Source of the DNA: Molanna angustata
Taxonomy: Eukaryota; Arthropoda; Insecta; Trichoptera; Molannidae
Assembly: GCA_963576475.1 (NCBI GenBank)
Contig: OY754975.1
Span: 16,019,469-16,083,468, forward strand
Length of the DNA: 64,000 nucleotides
Reading direction: 5' to 3'
Numbering within the stretch: position 1 is the stretch's first letter; each line of letters begins with the position of its first letter. The translations under genes and the position numbers were made by a program. Shown piece by piece: positions 25,396 through 49,600 of this stretch. The notes under the pieces were generated by a model. The model made no database searches. It was not told the DNA's origin and saw only the letters and a program-made list of their open reading frames with translations.

Positions 25396-26550
25396 CAATT
25401 TGTGTGAATATAGAAATTTCACACCTGGTAAGAGCACAACTGACCAAATCCATAGTTTGCGGTAAATACTAGAAAAATCTCAGGAATATAACATAGAGAC
25501 CTACCACCTGTTTGTTGATTATAAGGCAGCCTATAATCAACAAACACGATAGCATAACAGAAGTGAACTATATAAAATAATGTCCAAATTGGGAAAACTT
25601 AGTAAGCAGATAAGACTTTTATTAGCAACAATGAGTCCAATTATCTGCATATAAATAAAGTAGTAAATAATATGAGAGCTTCCAATCCATTTAAAACCCA
25701 TAATGATCTACGACAGGGAGATGCTTTGGTATGCCTCCTGTTCAACGTAGCCCTCAAAAAAGCTATCGGGACTCAATAAATACTAGAGCCAACATCTTCA
25801 AGTTGGTTCATCTTTGTGTACATGCAGATGATATTGATATCATCGGACAGTGAAGCATTTATTGAATTAGAACAAAAAGCTAAAATAATGGAGCTCATCA
25901 TTAACAAAGACAAAACAAAATTGATAATTGCATCTAATACACGTGGTATACACAGTTTTGGGGTGATCAGAGTTCACTTACCTTGGCTCTACAGTCACTA
26001 GTGACATCGACATAAGAGAAAAAATTAGGAGGAGTATATCGGCTGCAAACAGTTGTATCTATAGTCTTCAGAAGCGGTCAATATCAAATTTAGTCAGAAG
26101 GAATACCAAAATTTGATCGTATAAAACTTATAAAGCCAGTCCTGACGTATGCTTCTGAAACCTGGGTATTAACGAACTTTCTAAAGGGATCCATTGTACC
26201 ATTCGTGAAAAGGATCCTTAGAACAGTCTTGGGTCCCGTGAGAGACATTGATGGTTGGCTTCGTCGATATAACAGAAAACTATATGACACATACAGAAAG
26301 CCTAAAATGATCTGTTCCATCAAGGTCTAAGATGGGCTGGTCACATAATCAGAATCGAAGACGACAACCCAGTAAAACGCCTCACACTCTCAACACTGCA
26401 AGGACGAAGAAGACCAGGAAGGCCCAAACTGTGATGGATGGACTCTGTCAGTGCTGATGATTTTGCAAATCAGAAACTGGAAAACCAAGGCTTCAGAAAG
26501 GCAAGAATGGAAGACCCACCCAGGGTCGTCAAGCTTATGATGATAATGAT
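25396..26550 (+). mobile_element. Degenerate LINE, reverse transcriptase to C-terminus
   Basis: Across shifting + frames the text reads RPGKSTTDQIHSLRQIL-like, then VDYKAAYDS-like, LRQGDAL(V), HADDIDII (a variant YADD box at about 25823-25846), INKDKTKL, LGSTVT, YKTLIKPVLTYASETW, LRTVLGPVRD and RRPGRPK. That is the correct order for a non-LTR polymerase with finger, palm and C-terminal parts. Frameshifts and stops throughout make it dead. The first catalytic D is retained as ADD. Confidence 0.8.
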
Positions 26551-26861
26551 AAAAAATTAAATGAATCTAATAGAAAAAAACTTAACTTCTTTCATATACT
26601 TGGGATACTTTTTGAATTGTTTTTTTTTCTTACAAACATTTCAAACATAACGTTTATTATTAATAAAATAAGTAAATTTTTATGTTTAAATAACAAATGG
26701 AATCAAATCTTAATTTTATAATGATAAAAAAAATCAAGTGAAGCGAATCAAGACAAAGAAAACTATTTGTAAAATGAAATAGATATTTCAATCATTGAGA
26801 TATTTCATTATGATTATTTTTTGTAAAATGTAATAGATTTTTCAAAAATTGAGAGATATTT

Positions 26862-27040
26862 GACGATCGCTGTGGCAAAATATGAAGTCATTTGACTTTT
26901 TTGCAGACGTCTTGGGTTCAATTCCCAGCAAAAGATAAATTTATGGAAAATTAATTCTCCCACAACTCTTGCTTCTCTAGGTTGGAAACACTAGTTATTT
27001 GGAATAATTTGCCACAAGGTAATTAAATTTATCACTAGCA
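26862..27040 (+). mobile_element. tRNA-derived SINE, family 2 (copy 2)
   Basis: It carries a diverged head cgctgtggcaaaatatgaag, a B-box gggttcaattcccagc, and the body ctcttgcttctctaggttgg followed by the ggaataatttgcca tail. Confidence 0.75.
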
Positions 27041-27212
27041 ATGGGTGCAAAAAATTGTTTACAATAAAATACATTCGATTTTTAGTACATTAATTATATC
27101 AAAATATCATATTTACAACATTATGAATTCCGTATCTCTGAGACCATTATGACTGTATGTATTATGAAAAAGAAAATAGAGTCATTGAATGTCATACATT
27201 TAAAATATATTC

Positions 27213-27218
27213 TTTATT
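27213..27218 (-). terminator. Possible IP6K polyadenylation signal
   Basis: A TTTATT on + (AATAAA on -) lies about 750 bases past the IP6K stop. Alternatives exist in this AT-rich DNA. Confidence 0.25.
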
Positions 27219-27964
27219 TATAGTTTTTGGTCAAAGGAAGACGGTAACTCTTAGAAGTTCATCTAATTATAAGAACTGTACAAGGACTACATTTATAGCA
27301 TAAGAAAAAGTTATCTCATAGACACTGGAAAATCAATTGATAATTTGCTGAACAGAATGCTAAGTGATTAACACCGAGGAAAAATACTTTTGTACTATTG
27401 CTTGACTAATTGAATATATAAAATATATATTCTCCTAGTGAGAACAATTTAACCTTTATGGTGATATTTTAATTTATACCGATAACCTAAAATTCTTAAC
27501 AAAGATGTTTATAATAATGTCATAACACTGGTATGTACATAGAAAAATAAAACAACAACATGAAATCACACATTCAAAGATCTAAGATATCTCTGTCGCT
27601 TATAACCATTCTATTCTGCATAACACATTTTAAAATATGTAAACTTTGTTTAAATACATTCATTCGTGTACTTTTCAAGCACTGCTGTGTTTTCTTTTCT
27701 TTTTATAACAAATAATAAAACAAAATTTTAGAGATCCAATCAAAATAAGTTATTCAAAATAATAATTGGTCCAATACCCGATAATTAAATGTTGTTTTCG
27801 TCCTTAAAAGTAAAAGGAAACTAAAACACTTTCACAGCCACTCCCGTGTTGGGTCCCGAGCTGCACATTATCACATTGTACCACACTGTATTGCATAGAC
27901 AAATGTTTGTGTCAATAATTGTCATTGTTTGATATATTTATAAAATAGGGAATACATTTTCAAG

Positions 27965-39869
<11,905 letters not shown>

Positions 39870-39973
39870 CCCCTCGATGCCGGGAGTGTGAAGATGCCGC
39901 CTGTATCTTGAGTGTGGATGTGTGGATACTTTCTTTCACCGCTGATGCACCACAGCCGCTAACCTCGCAATTT
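39870..39973 (-). other. IP6K 5' UTR exon portion
   Basis: A minus-strand acceptor cgtttcag ends at 39974, so the exon containing the start codon begins at 39973. About 104 bases of leader precede the ATG. At least one more upstream non-coding exon is implied. One possible donor is CAG|GTGAGG with GT at 40975-40974. Confidence 0.55.
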
Positions 39974-42306
39974 CTGAAACGTGAAAAAGACGAACGTTAG
40001 ACTGGTGGCGGTGTACGACTGAACGGCAACATGACCGTAGCGATTCTGAGAAGAATATGACCGAGCGTCGTCGGGACTCGGACGAGGAATCGCGCGATAT
40101 TGAAACCGGTTAATACAAAGAAAAATAAAAGCAAAAAATAATCGTGAATAGCGCATGGAGAACACTTCGTCTCGTCGCGGTATGGAATGATGTTGTGGCG
40201 ATTCCCAAAACCTGAATCATACCTACCTACGCATTGACATTTTTATGCGCGACAGTATATTTAGAATGGCACGAGACTGAAATATGACATTTAGTATATA
40301 CTTCTAGATACCTTCATTAGGATATTATGTTGTGGTGATACATACATTACATCCTTAATACACAGTCAGTCGCATAAATTATTCATGTATTTAGTGAAAT
40401 ATGACATTTAGTATAAGCTTCTACCTACCATCATTATGGTATTATGTTGTGGTAATACACACATTTATCCTAAATATATTATAGTCAGTCGCATAAACTA
40501 TTCATGTACCTATTTAGTGTATAATAATACAAAAAAAACTATATTTACTGTAATACTTTAGTTAAAATGTGTAAAAACATAAAACAAATTAAATTAATCA
40601 CAAAAGGCTATTCTCGATTAAATAAATCAAAGATAAATGATACAGTACAAAAAAAATCAAGTAAACCAGCAAAGTTTCCATAAATGGTTGATAAGAAGTC
40701 ACTTAATAACAAAACATCAGTAAAAACAAAAGGGGGAACAAACAAGAGTGAAATAAAATTCATTGAGAGCCCAAGTTTGAGTCGAACTAAAATTAACCGA
40801 ATATTTCCCACAAAACATATCGGAGCAGAGCGCCAGATAGATATATTATACAAGTCGGTGTCACAGTGAAACTAACAGTTGGAAATTTTCCATTAGTCGT
40901 GTGATTATGTCACGCACTAACCACCATTTGACTTTAGCTCTCTCGAGACCGGCAACAGACCTCACCTGACGATCTCCATTCACTTGCATATTCATACAAT
41001 ATCTTGGTGGTTACTGTTTCAAATATGAAACACTCCCAGTCAACTGGGAGACATCGGTCTCTCAATAAAAATGATGTTAGAATTATATTTTCAAATCATT
41101 TTAAAATATTATTATAGTCCACTTAGGGCGTTCGAAATAAATAAATCATATTATGATAAAAAAAATAGCCAAACAAGGAAAACGGGGTTTGTGCATTGAA
41201 GGAACATCGTGGCATAAAAATCTCTGGCGTTGGTTCGAGATTCCAGATGTGGTATCACTCATTAGATTGGCGTAAGATCGTGGTGAGTTTGGTGTGATGG
41301 TCGCTAACCTCCATTAGGAGCGGCACAAAAAGAAGGAAAATATAATATCAGCTATACATTATAATGTCGGCAATCTTCTTAACCTCTCGATTCATAATTG
41401 ATCATGATATTAATTGATATAATGATGATTGTATGCATATTTTCATTTTCTCTTCCGTTTTTTTTGTGTAGATTAGGTAAGCAACTGTGTTTCAATAAAT
41501 GTTTATAATATTATTATCATTTCGTTTCGTACAACACTTGCATACTCATTTCCGTTTAGAAAATGAGTATTAGTTTATTGATGTCTGTAACATAAGTCTC
41601 AATAACTACAAAAAAACAGTTAAATTGAAGTAAATAAAATCAATCTTGACATTTGCTACCTATACATTTAAGTGGCTTTGTGAACAACTTAACAAATCTG
41701 TACAGAGGGGATAACACAAAATCAACATGTCATATTAGCCATTCAAGTTTTATGACGTTTTCAATGGCCATTCCTTTATTACAGCTTTACAATTATCCGA
41801 ACCATAAGACCGGAAGAAGTGATACGACATTTAATAAATCAGTCGTAAATATTAATCATTACACAAAAGCTGTTGTATTATATACAAATTTTCCTATGGA
41901 TTACATACAATCTGGTTGTTGACTCCAATACATACATAGTATTAAGAACTATCAAACAATGACATGATACCTTAAAGGGACAAGATATGTATATCAAGCT
42001 GTTGTATAATGTCATAGTTAATTAAATTAGGTAAATACAATATCATAAATTCTTGTAAATTTAAGCATAAATATTAAAAATTAAAATTAAACAGTACCAG
42101 TGTCTTTGTTAAGCTATACGTGATCAGATACTATTGAAAGAATACTGATTAAAGAAGCTACCTATATAAATAACATTATGTGATCTATATATGTTTATTA
42201 TTATAATAGACATGATTTTTTACAGAAAGAGAGGTTTGACAACATTAATAAAACTTTTTTTAACTTTTCTACCGACAATTCTTGGTAGAACTCCATTTCA
42301 ATTTAT
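39974..42306. other. Upstream IP6K region, no coding gene found
   Basis: AT-rich DNA with a diverged ~118-bp direct duplication at about 40275-40510 (gaaatatgacatttagtata ... cagtcagtcgcataaa twice). No frame is supported. Confidence 0.5.
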
Positions 42307-42446
42307 AAATAAATTTGGTATGGTAAAATAAAACCAAAGTTTTCAGTTCTACTACTTTAATGACACTGACTAGTTTAGGTCACTGGATGTCATTAAAGTA
42401 GTAGAACTGAAAACTTTAGTTTTATTTTACCATACCAAATTTATTT
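42307..42446. mobile_element. Near-perfect palindrome (MITE family P, copy 1)
   Basis: Arms of about 55-60 bp (aaataaatttggtatggtaa ... ctactactttaatgacac and its complement) differ by about one base, around a short loop with tgactagtttaggtcactgg. The core word ttaatgacactgacta recurs in the palindrome at 60375-60515. Confidence 0.85.
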
Positions 42447-42689
42447 AAAACATTAATAAAAGTAAATAATAAAACACTTAAAACAGAGACTATGGAAGGA
42501 TACACATACACAGCACACATCCATACCAACGACACACTCTTACATTTTGTAGTCAATTAGCATTTTTGCTCTCCAATATGCTAGGGATAATCCCTGTGTT
42601 TTAATGTTTGTTTCGCCATTTACAAAAAAAAAAAAAATACGAACAGATTTATACATGTAAATTAGTATCTTTCCTTTCAATACTGATCG

Positions 42690-43110
42690 TGCAAAAAGCG
42701 AGGTCTAGCGATCTACCAACAATCTAAAGTCAAACCGGTCGTTCGTTACCCTGCCTTTAGAAATGCGCACACTGCACAACATCACAATACAATAAGATCC
42801 AGGCTTCAAATTGTACTAAGGGTCACAGCGGTCGAGGGCTATCGAGGATCAACAATTAGTAGAGAAGAACAGATAAGGCGAGGAGAGACTCCGATGACCC
42901 AAGGGAGGCGCGGCGCTAAGACCGCGTCACAGAGCACTTATCGTCAGTGACACGGGAGTCATACGTAGCCAGTATCACACAAACATTATACGTAGGCTGT
43001 GATTAGATAACAGTCAGCCGGATCGGTACAGACGCGTCGATCGTGACGTAGCCAAAACAGACAGAAATACTACTCGTCAGCGTGCTGCGCGACATATTAT
43101 CAGCATACAT
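42690..43110. promoter_or_regulatory. GC/CpG-richer island, possible bidirectional promoter
   Basis: This ~400-bp stretch is richer in G+C and CpG than its surroundings and has no coding frame. It lies upstream of IP6K on the minus strand and upstream of the candidate + strand exon at 43700. Words such as gatcgtgacgtagcc (with a CRE-like TGACGT) are present. Assignment as a promoter is inferred from position and composition only. Confidence 0.35.
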
Positions 43111-43286
43111 AGGTACTCCTTTGCAATGATAAAAACACACACTATGAAAGCTCTCCACATTGTATGTTTTCCTGCTAGTTTTGTGTCTGTAAACGACAAG
43201 ACCGCAGCAGCGATTGAAACAAGGTAACGAGCCAACAAAATATCATAGATAAATATTTTTATTTACCTACCACTAATCACTGTGAC

Positions 43287-43318
43287 TTTAAACTGTGTTA
43301 ATGTCACAGTGATTGATG
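43287..43318. repeat. Short inverted repeat
   Basis: aatcactgtgac and gtcacagtgatt are exact reverse complements separated by a short AT-rich loop. No larger element boundary was found. Confidence 0.6.
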
Positions 43319-43699
43319 AAATAGTAGTTTAAAGGTGGCTATTGACGATGCGTACATCAATTCAAATAGAATACAATTATTGTCATTTTCCAAAATCTAT
43401 TCTAAATTCACCGTCAATTTAAAAGGCAATAGTCGGTAAATCAGTCTAGTTTTTTTTTTGTATCGATCAGTTATTTTAGCGTTTTATTTTATTTTGTATG
43501 CTTCTTTTATTTTATGTACCTACCTACGTTTTAATGTTTGGTCCAGATTATACATTATTTTCAAAATACTTGACATAGATTTAGAGGGGCAATGCAGTTA
43601 ATATATAATTGATTGTTATTTCTGTTTCTGTATAATAAATAAATCCTCTAATTTCCTTCATGCATTTTTCAATGTTATGAAAAGTTTAGTGAACAACAA

Positions 43700-43805
43700 A
43701 TGCGTAATATCAAACTCGCAGAATTCCACAAAATAACGACGTATCAGCCCACGATTTCTCAAAAGTTGCAGTTATATAGAGACTTGTTCTCAAATCTAAA
43801 GACAA
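43700..43805 (+). CDS. Possible first exon of the unidentified + strand gene
   Basis: An ATG opens MRNIKLAEFHKITTYQPTIS and continues to NLKT, with a moderate donor a|gtatga (GT 43806-43807) in phase 1. That is the phase required by the acceptor at 46685. The frame itself remains open to 43951, so the splice is not forced. It lies 0.6 kb right of the GC-rich island. Both exon status and linkage are speculative. Confidence 0.22.
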
Positions 43806-44189
43806 GTATGAGCGGACATAATAAATTGTCGTTATCACAGTCAGTAACATATGGTTGTTACGTAATTAAATATATGGAAAAGACAGTAATAAGCAATACA
43901 GAAATAGCGGGCGTGCTTTTGTGTCGTTTTATTTCATACAAGTTAAAATAAAATCGGTCAGGGTATTCATTATATTGAAAACTAAAAATATCTCAAAATA
44001 TTTTGGTCCAAAAATAACAACGAAATGAAACGTTTTGAGAGTGGGCGAACATGGCGCCATAGTCATGAATATTATTAATGCTTCGGAGGCATACACATTA
44101 TTGATAGCTATTAAAATAGCTTTAAATAAATGTATTCCATTACAAACTATATGAAGGTAGTTACAAACAATAAATTACTGGATTGAACT

Positions 44190-44405
44190 CCTAGAGCTCG
44201 GGCAGGCTAAGGAACTTTTCGGTTACTACGATCAAAAAAAGTTCCAAAACATGTATGAACCGTAGTGTAGAAAAATCCTAAAAACCCTGTCCGGGTTTCT
44301 CATAGGATATTGTATACTTGAGGAGCATCTCCTTAAAATAGGACTAGAAGAAAACGCAGACACATGCAGATTCTGCAAACAGGGAAATGATATTGTGTAT
44401 TAGCA
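44190..44405 (+). mobile_element. LINE RNase-H-to-zinc-finger remnant
   Basis: The + strand reads SRKILKTLSGFLIGYCILEE followed by HLLKIGLEENADTCRFCKQG. This matches the L-x-TGHG-x-L-x-x-HL ... C-x-x-C region after RNase H in I/R1/Jockey-type LINEs. It ends at a stop and is flanked by AT-rich DNA. Confidence 0.65.
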
Positions 44406-46685
44406 AGGTGATGCTAAGACACAAAACTAAGATGTGATCATTTTCTATGGACAACGTTTGATTTCTTCCCTATGATTTCATCATTCTGGTAAAATATTCC
44501 AAAATCTTTTACTTTATAGTAAATTGCGGTTTACAATTTTTGTGTAAATAATGTATAGGTAGGTACAATATAAATTAGCATGTGTCCTTTGTATAAGCCA
44601 AACTATAAATTCAATCCAATCAAATGCGATACGAAAGATCTAAATGAAATCATTTATGAAATTCATACTAACTTATGAAGTCGAGAGTTTAGCACTGAAC
44701 ACAATCCATTCTCTACAAAAATTGTTAAATTTCGTATTTTCAATTTACTGTTAATATACATGTAAGTCAATATATAGTAATTGATTTTTTTTTACAGAAA
44801 TATGTTCGCTTTCAACAATTTATTAAGAAATATCTCAAAATACAATATTGAACTTATCGTTCACGTTCACAACAATTTACATTTTACTTGCCAAAGTTTT
44901 TTTGCAAAATCTGAAAAAAAAACACAAATAGATATTTAGATTAATAACAGTTGACCTAATCACCCAATATGCAACGGCAGCTACAACATTCACTTTTTTA
45001 CTCTTGACACACTTTGTCGTTCTATTGTAAGACTTTTTCTACCAAGATTTATATCATAATTCAGTTTACGTTTATCAACGGCTAACTTATGCTGTAACAT
45101 ATGTTTGATAGGTATTTATAAACAAACGAAGAACATTAAAAAGTAATTGATGAACGGTAACATAATATTTTATTAATATTTAAAAAATAAAATAATGAAT
45201 TTCATGAATTTTACGTGAATGAGAGATTTAGTTCGTACGAACGTTTCGAAGCAACCGATTCTTTCGCAGGACGGATGAAAACTCCGAAAATATTGAAAAT
45301 AACAAACATTTATGATATTTATGAATGATATACGTCAAGATAGGATTTGAACCCAGTCGTAAATTCAAATTGGATCTTAATTTTGAGTAATGGTTGTGAA
45401 ACAAAATCGTTTTTGTTTATTTTTTTTTTAATTGTAGATACATATTGTACACTTACTATTCGGTAAATTCTACCAACCAATCAGATATAAGTAGGATGTA
45501 TGTATGTACTACAAGGCGTATATATTATGTTATATGCATTGTAACAGTCGAGAAAAATAAATTTATCTATGTATGTATAAAAATCGGTTAAAAATGGTAA
45601 TGCCGGTATTAGTCCCCATAAGCAGAACAGGAAGAATAGCAACGGATTTTGTAATCGATGTTATATTTAGAGCTTCTGTTGAATAAATACCACGATGGAG
45701 ATAAACGAAAAATCTTAGCCAGCCAATATTTATGAATATATTATGTATCTACACATAATATTATGCTATAAGTAATTAATTATATTCTGAATGTTACATA
45801 CAATAATAATCTGTCAACATTTCACTTATGAACGTTGCTCATATATCTTAAAATATGTATATTTTGTACTACAATAATAGTACAGGTATATAATATCGTA
45901 ATTTAAGCAGGTATCGTCAGGACCACCAAACAACAAAATATATTACGCTTAACGATCAGTGATCAATAGCTTATTTTATTTTTATTCGGAAAACATACAG
46001 CATACATGTTATTAATAAAAACAAAAATGATACATATAATTTCATGCCTACTACTTTTTACATGTTTTCACTTATATAAAAAGTAGTAATACCTAAACGA
46101 ATTTTTTTATTTATTTCATTTATTCATTTTTTCTTTCTTTATCATTGGGCGGGTACATTCGAAACACGAGAAAAGGAACATCAAGTATTACTCTGGCTAA
46201 AATTTGAATTTTTCATAGCTAAATTAAAAGGAACAAGCAAACAGTAAAAAAAAAATATGCCCGCTGATGCGAAATGCATGTAATATGAATGATCTACTGA
46301 TGGCAAATAACAAAGCGATATACGTCGCTGCATACTGGAGTGGCAAGGCCCAAAGTCCGGACCCGATAAGTAAGTATTCTGGTTAAAATGAAAATGCACA
46401 AACTAATGTTAAAATTAAAAATTTAAGAGTTAGATTCAATATGAATACGTCCCCCAACTGACAACAAACAATCAACACTGTACTCAATCATTCAGTTTAA
46501 AATAAAATGTGATAGCTAGAATTAAAATAATAAAACCTTTTTTTTACTTATGTAATAATACATTCAAGCAAAATTAAATTAGCGTTAGTGACAGTTCTTC
46601 GTTCTTTTGTATGTCTGATGTCTGAAACGTCTAAATTTGCCGAAATTTAATACATATTAATTTTGAAAAACTTCTCTTATTCCAG
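44406..46685. other. Intergenic or intronic DNA, no confirmed gene
   Basis: AT-rich. A 30-codon frame at 45596-45688 (MVMPVLVPISRTGRIATDF...) and a 46-codon frame after a good acceptor at 44797 have no usable continuation. Nothing else is supported. Confidence 0.45.
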
Positions 46686-49600
46686 GAGGCTTTGAGCCAT
46701 CCGCAATCAGACAGCTAGATGGAATTGTGGCACCTCATGAACGTTTAGAACAAACAGTAAATTTCAAATCCCAGAAACCAACAACAAGTACATGGCTTCG
46801 ATATGAACCAAAGCAAAATTACTATAATATGGTGAATCTGCTTTATTATTAAAATTATCTTTTCATTTCAAAATTTCGAATAGGTAATTAAATCCATCCT
46901 TGCGTTATGTTTCTTAACAATGTTCAACCGCATATACCTACAATATATTTCAACGTTTCAATTCTTCGAAAGTATTAAATATAATAATAATAAAAACATT
47001 TCCTTTCACCCTGCGCAGGTGGCGAGTTTAATGCCATATAGCAATTTCTTCCAACTAATCAATGTTTCCAGCCCAGACAAGCAATATTTGCGTGAAAAAT
47101 GAATTTAAATAAATTTCACACGTACTGGGGATCGATCCCAGGTTGCCAGGACAGAAGTTAAACGGTCTTTATTCTTTATATCGACGTAGGTTATTGGACG
47201 TCTCATTTTTGCACAAGTTAGTGAACGGAGCAACGGACTGCATTGAGCTTGTAAGTGCAATCAACTTTCATGTTCCGAATAGACGGACTAGAAAAGCTGT
47301 GCTTTTCTATGAGGGAGCCGCTTCCACTAACTATATATTTAACTCTCCAATACCGAGATTGCATAGGCTAGGAAATGAGCTGTGTGTTGATGCAGATATT
47401 TTCGGGGATAGCCTGCCGGTATTCAAAAAAAAAATATTTATAGGTCTTTCTAAAATTTAATAGCTAACCTTGCAGTTTTCTTTCTTTTCTTTATTCTTTG
47501 TTTTTTGTAATTATCCTATCAATATTACACAATATGTTATTATAATTGATGCATGTGTTTATTTCTCTGTGTAAAAACATTTTTTTAAATTTTGTGTTGT
47601 CAATTTCTTGTTGTTTCTGTATTTTTTTTTATATATTTGACCAGTATTGATTAATTTTTAAATGAAATTTCTTGTTAATTCTGTTTTTTTCTTTTTAATA
47701 TATAATGTTGTTAATTTAAAAAAAAATGTAAATCTATGTAACATGCACGTAAATGGTTATGCCGTGTATTGTATTAAATCTAAAGTAATAAAAAGGCACA
47801 CGTAATGATAATACCCAAGTTTCATAATTATAGTTAAAACAGTTGAATTAACATTTCTAAAAACAACTAGATGAATTCCTTTCTCCCATATATAGATCCT
47901 TCCTATAAAATATACCCTATCCAAACGAATATTATAAAAGTGGATAATACCTTATAGACATTTTGCTTTGAAAAAGTTCTTTTATTGACAATAACAAATG
48001 GATTTGAATGCAGAAGGTCACTATGATTTTCAACACAAATTACATTTCATCTTTGGTTGTCGATATCTGACGTGGCTACTCGAGCACCTACTTGAAGTGA
48101 AAAAAAATGGAAGTCTTGGCTGGCTATTTTCCTGAGCCAATAATGAAGTAAGTATGAAACGAACTAAAAAATATTTTACAGCGAGTCGAGTTTCGCAGTC
48201 AATAAATAATATAATGCAAATGGCTCATTATGAAAAATAAAATTAAAATTTACCATAGCAATACGCATCAAAAATCTGTAAAATAATTAGCGTAGTTATT
48301 TGAAAAACGAAAAAAAGGCGTAGAATTTGAAGTAAACAAATAAATCTGAGATGCGTCATTTAAATATTTGCCGATACGATTAGTCTGAGATAGAAACGTC
48401 ACAATACATTTTTAATGGCTGTTTTTTTATATTTCTTTCTTTTTTATACAGGTATGAAAAAGGTACGTCTGGCACCTGGGATTGGTTGCGTTTACTACTG
48501 CGCATCCCCTTTCTATAGGTGAAAATTGCAGATTTTAGTATCATTTTTACTTTTGTTCTTTTTGTGCTCTTATACCATCCAGTACATATTTTACAGACGG
48601 ACGGATTTTATAGATGTAAATAACATAAAGTACAAATTATATTGAAATTAAGTTAAAATCTGCAATTTTCACCTATAAAGAGGATGCGCACTGGTAAACG
48701 CAACCACTCCCAGGCGCCATATACTTACCCTTTTCATACCTATATTGAATAAGAAATAGAATATATAAAAAAAAAAACAGCCACTGAAAAATGATTAATC
48801 GAAAACGATTCAATCTCTTGGACTAGATTGTCGATGGATACGTTTCAAGAGAGAAATAGTTTAGTTTCTGACTAAAACATCAAATATAAGTTTCAAGAGA
48901 ACAAATCAATATAGAAACCACCTATACAAATTCACCTCAACCATCATCAGCAATGGCGCTACAGCCCGGTGTGGGCCATGGCCTCCTCAAGAAACTGCCT
49001 CCATCCCGCCCTGTCGACAGCAAGTCTCCTCCTATTTGTCTGTTCGATCGCTCTTATATCAACCATATCTTACCTCAACCATACATCGTCTCAAAAAAAA
49101 TATTAGTATATTTGGACTTTAATGTAACCAACCATATATCAACATCTTCTTTTTCTGATTTCTCTTGGTACCTGTTCCTGAGATACGGATGTCAACTATC
49201 TTGCCATTGCGTTGTCTTCCTGAGGTTCGGATGCCCGATGGTAACTCGTTAGCCGGTACGCTCACCACTCTTTCAGAACCTACTCTCTCCGCGTGCAATT
49301 TTTCATAATTTCATAAATATGATCAACTTATTCATTACTTTTCGTTTAGGCATTGTATGCTTCCTTTCTCTCCTCTTCCTTAACCCTGGCCATTTATTCC
49401 CAATATGTGGGATCGGCCCTCCTCGTTCTCATTCGCCAAGTCTTTCGCTCCAGAGCATCTCCTACGCGTAAGTCTACCTCTTGGTGCCTGGTTCTCTGGC
49501 CTGCACTTGTATGTCCATCACTCTGCGTATCATAGTGTCCTCTGGTAGCCTTATGACGTGTCCATAACATCTCAAGCTTCCTTTATCATTCATTATTGCT

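Noticed and set aside
45596..45688. MVMPVLVPISRTGRIATDF frame as first exon of the unidentified gene
   Set aside because: No donor gives the phase 1 needed by the acceptor at 46685.
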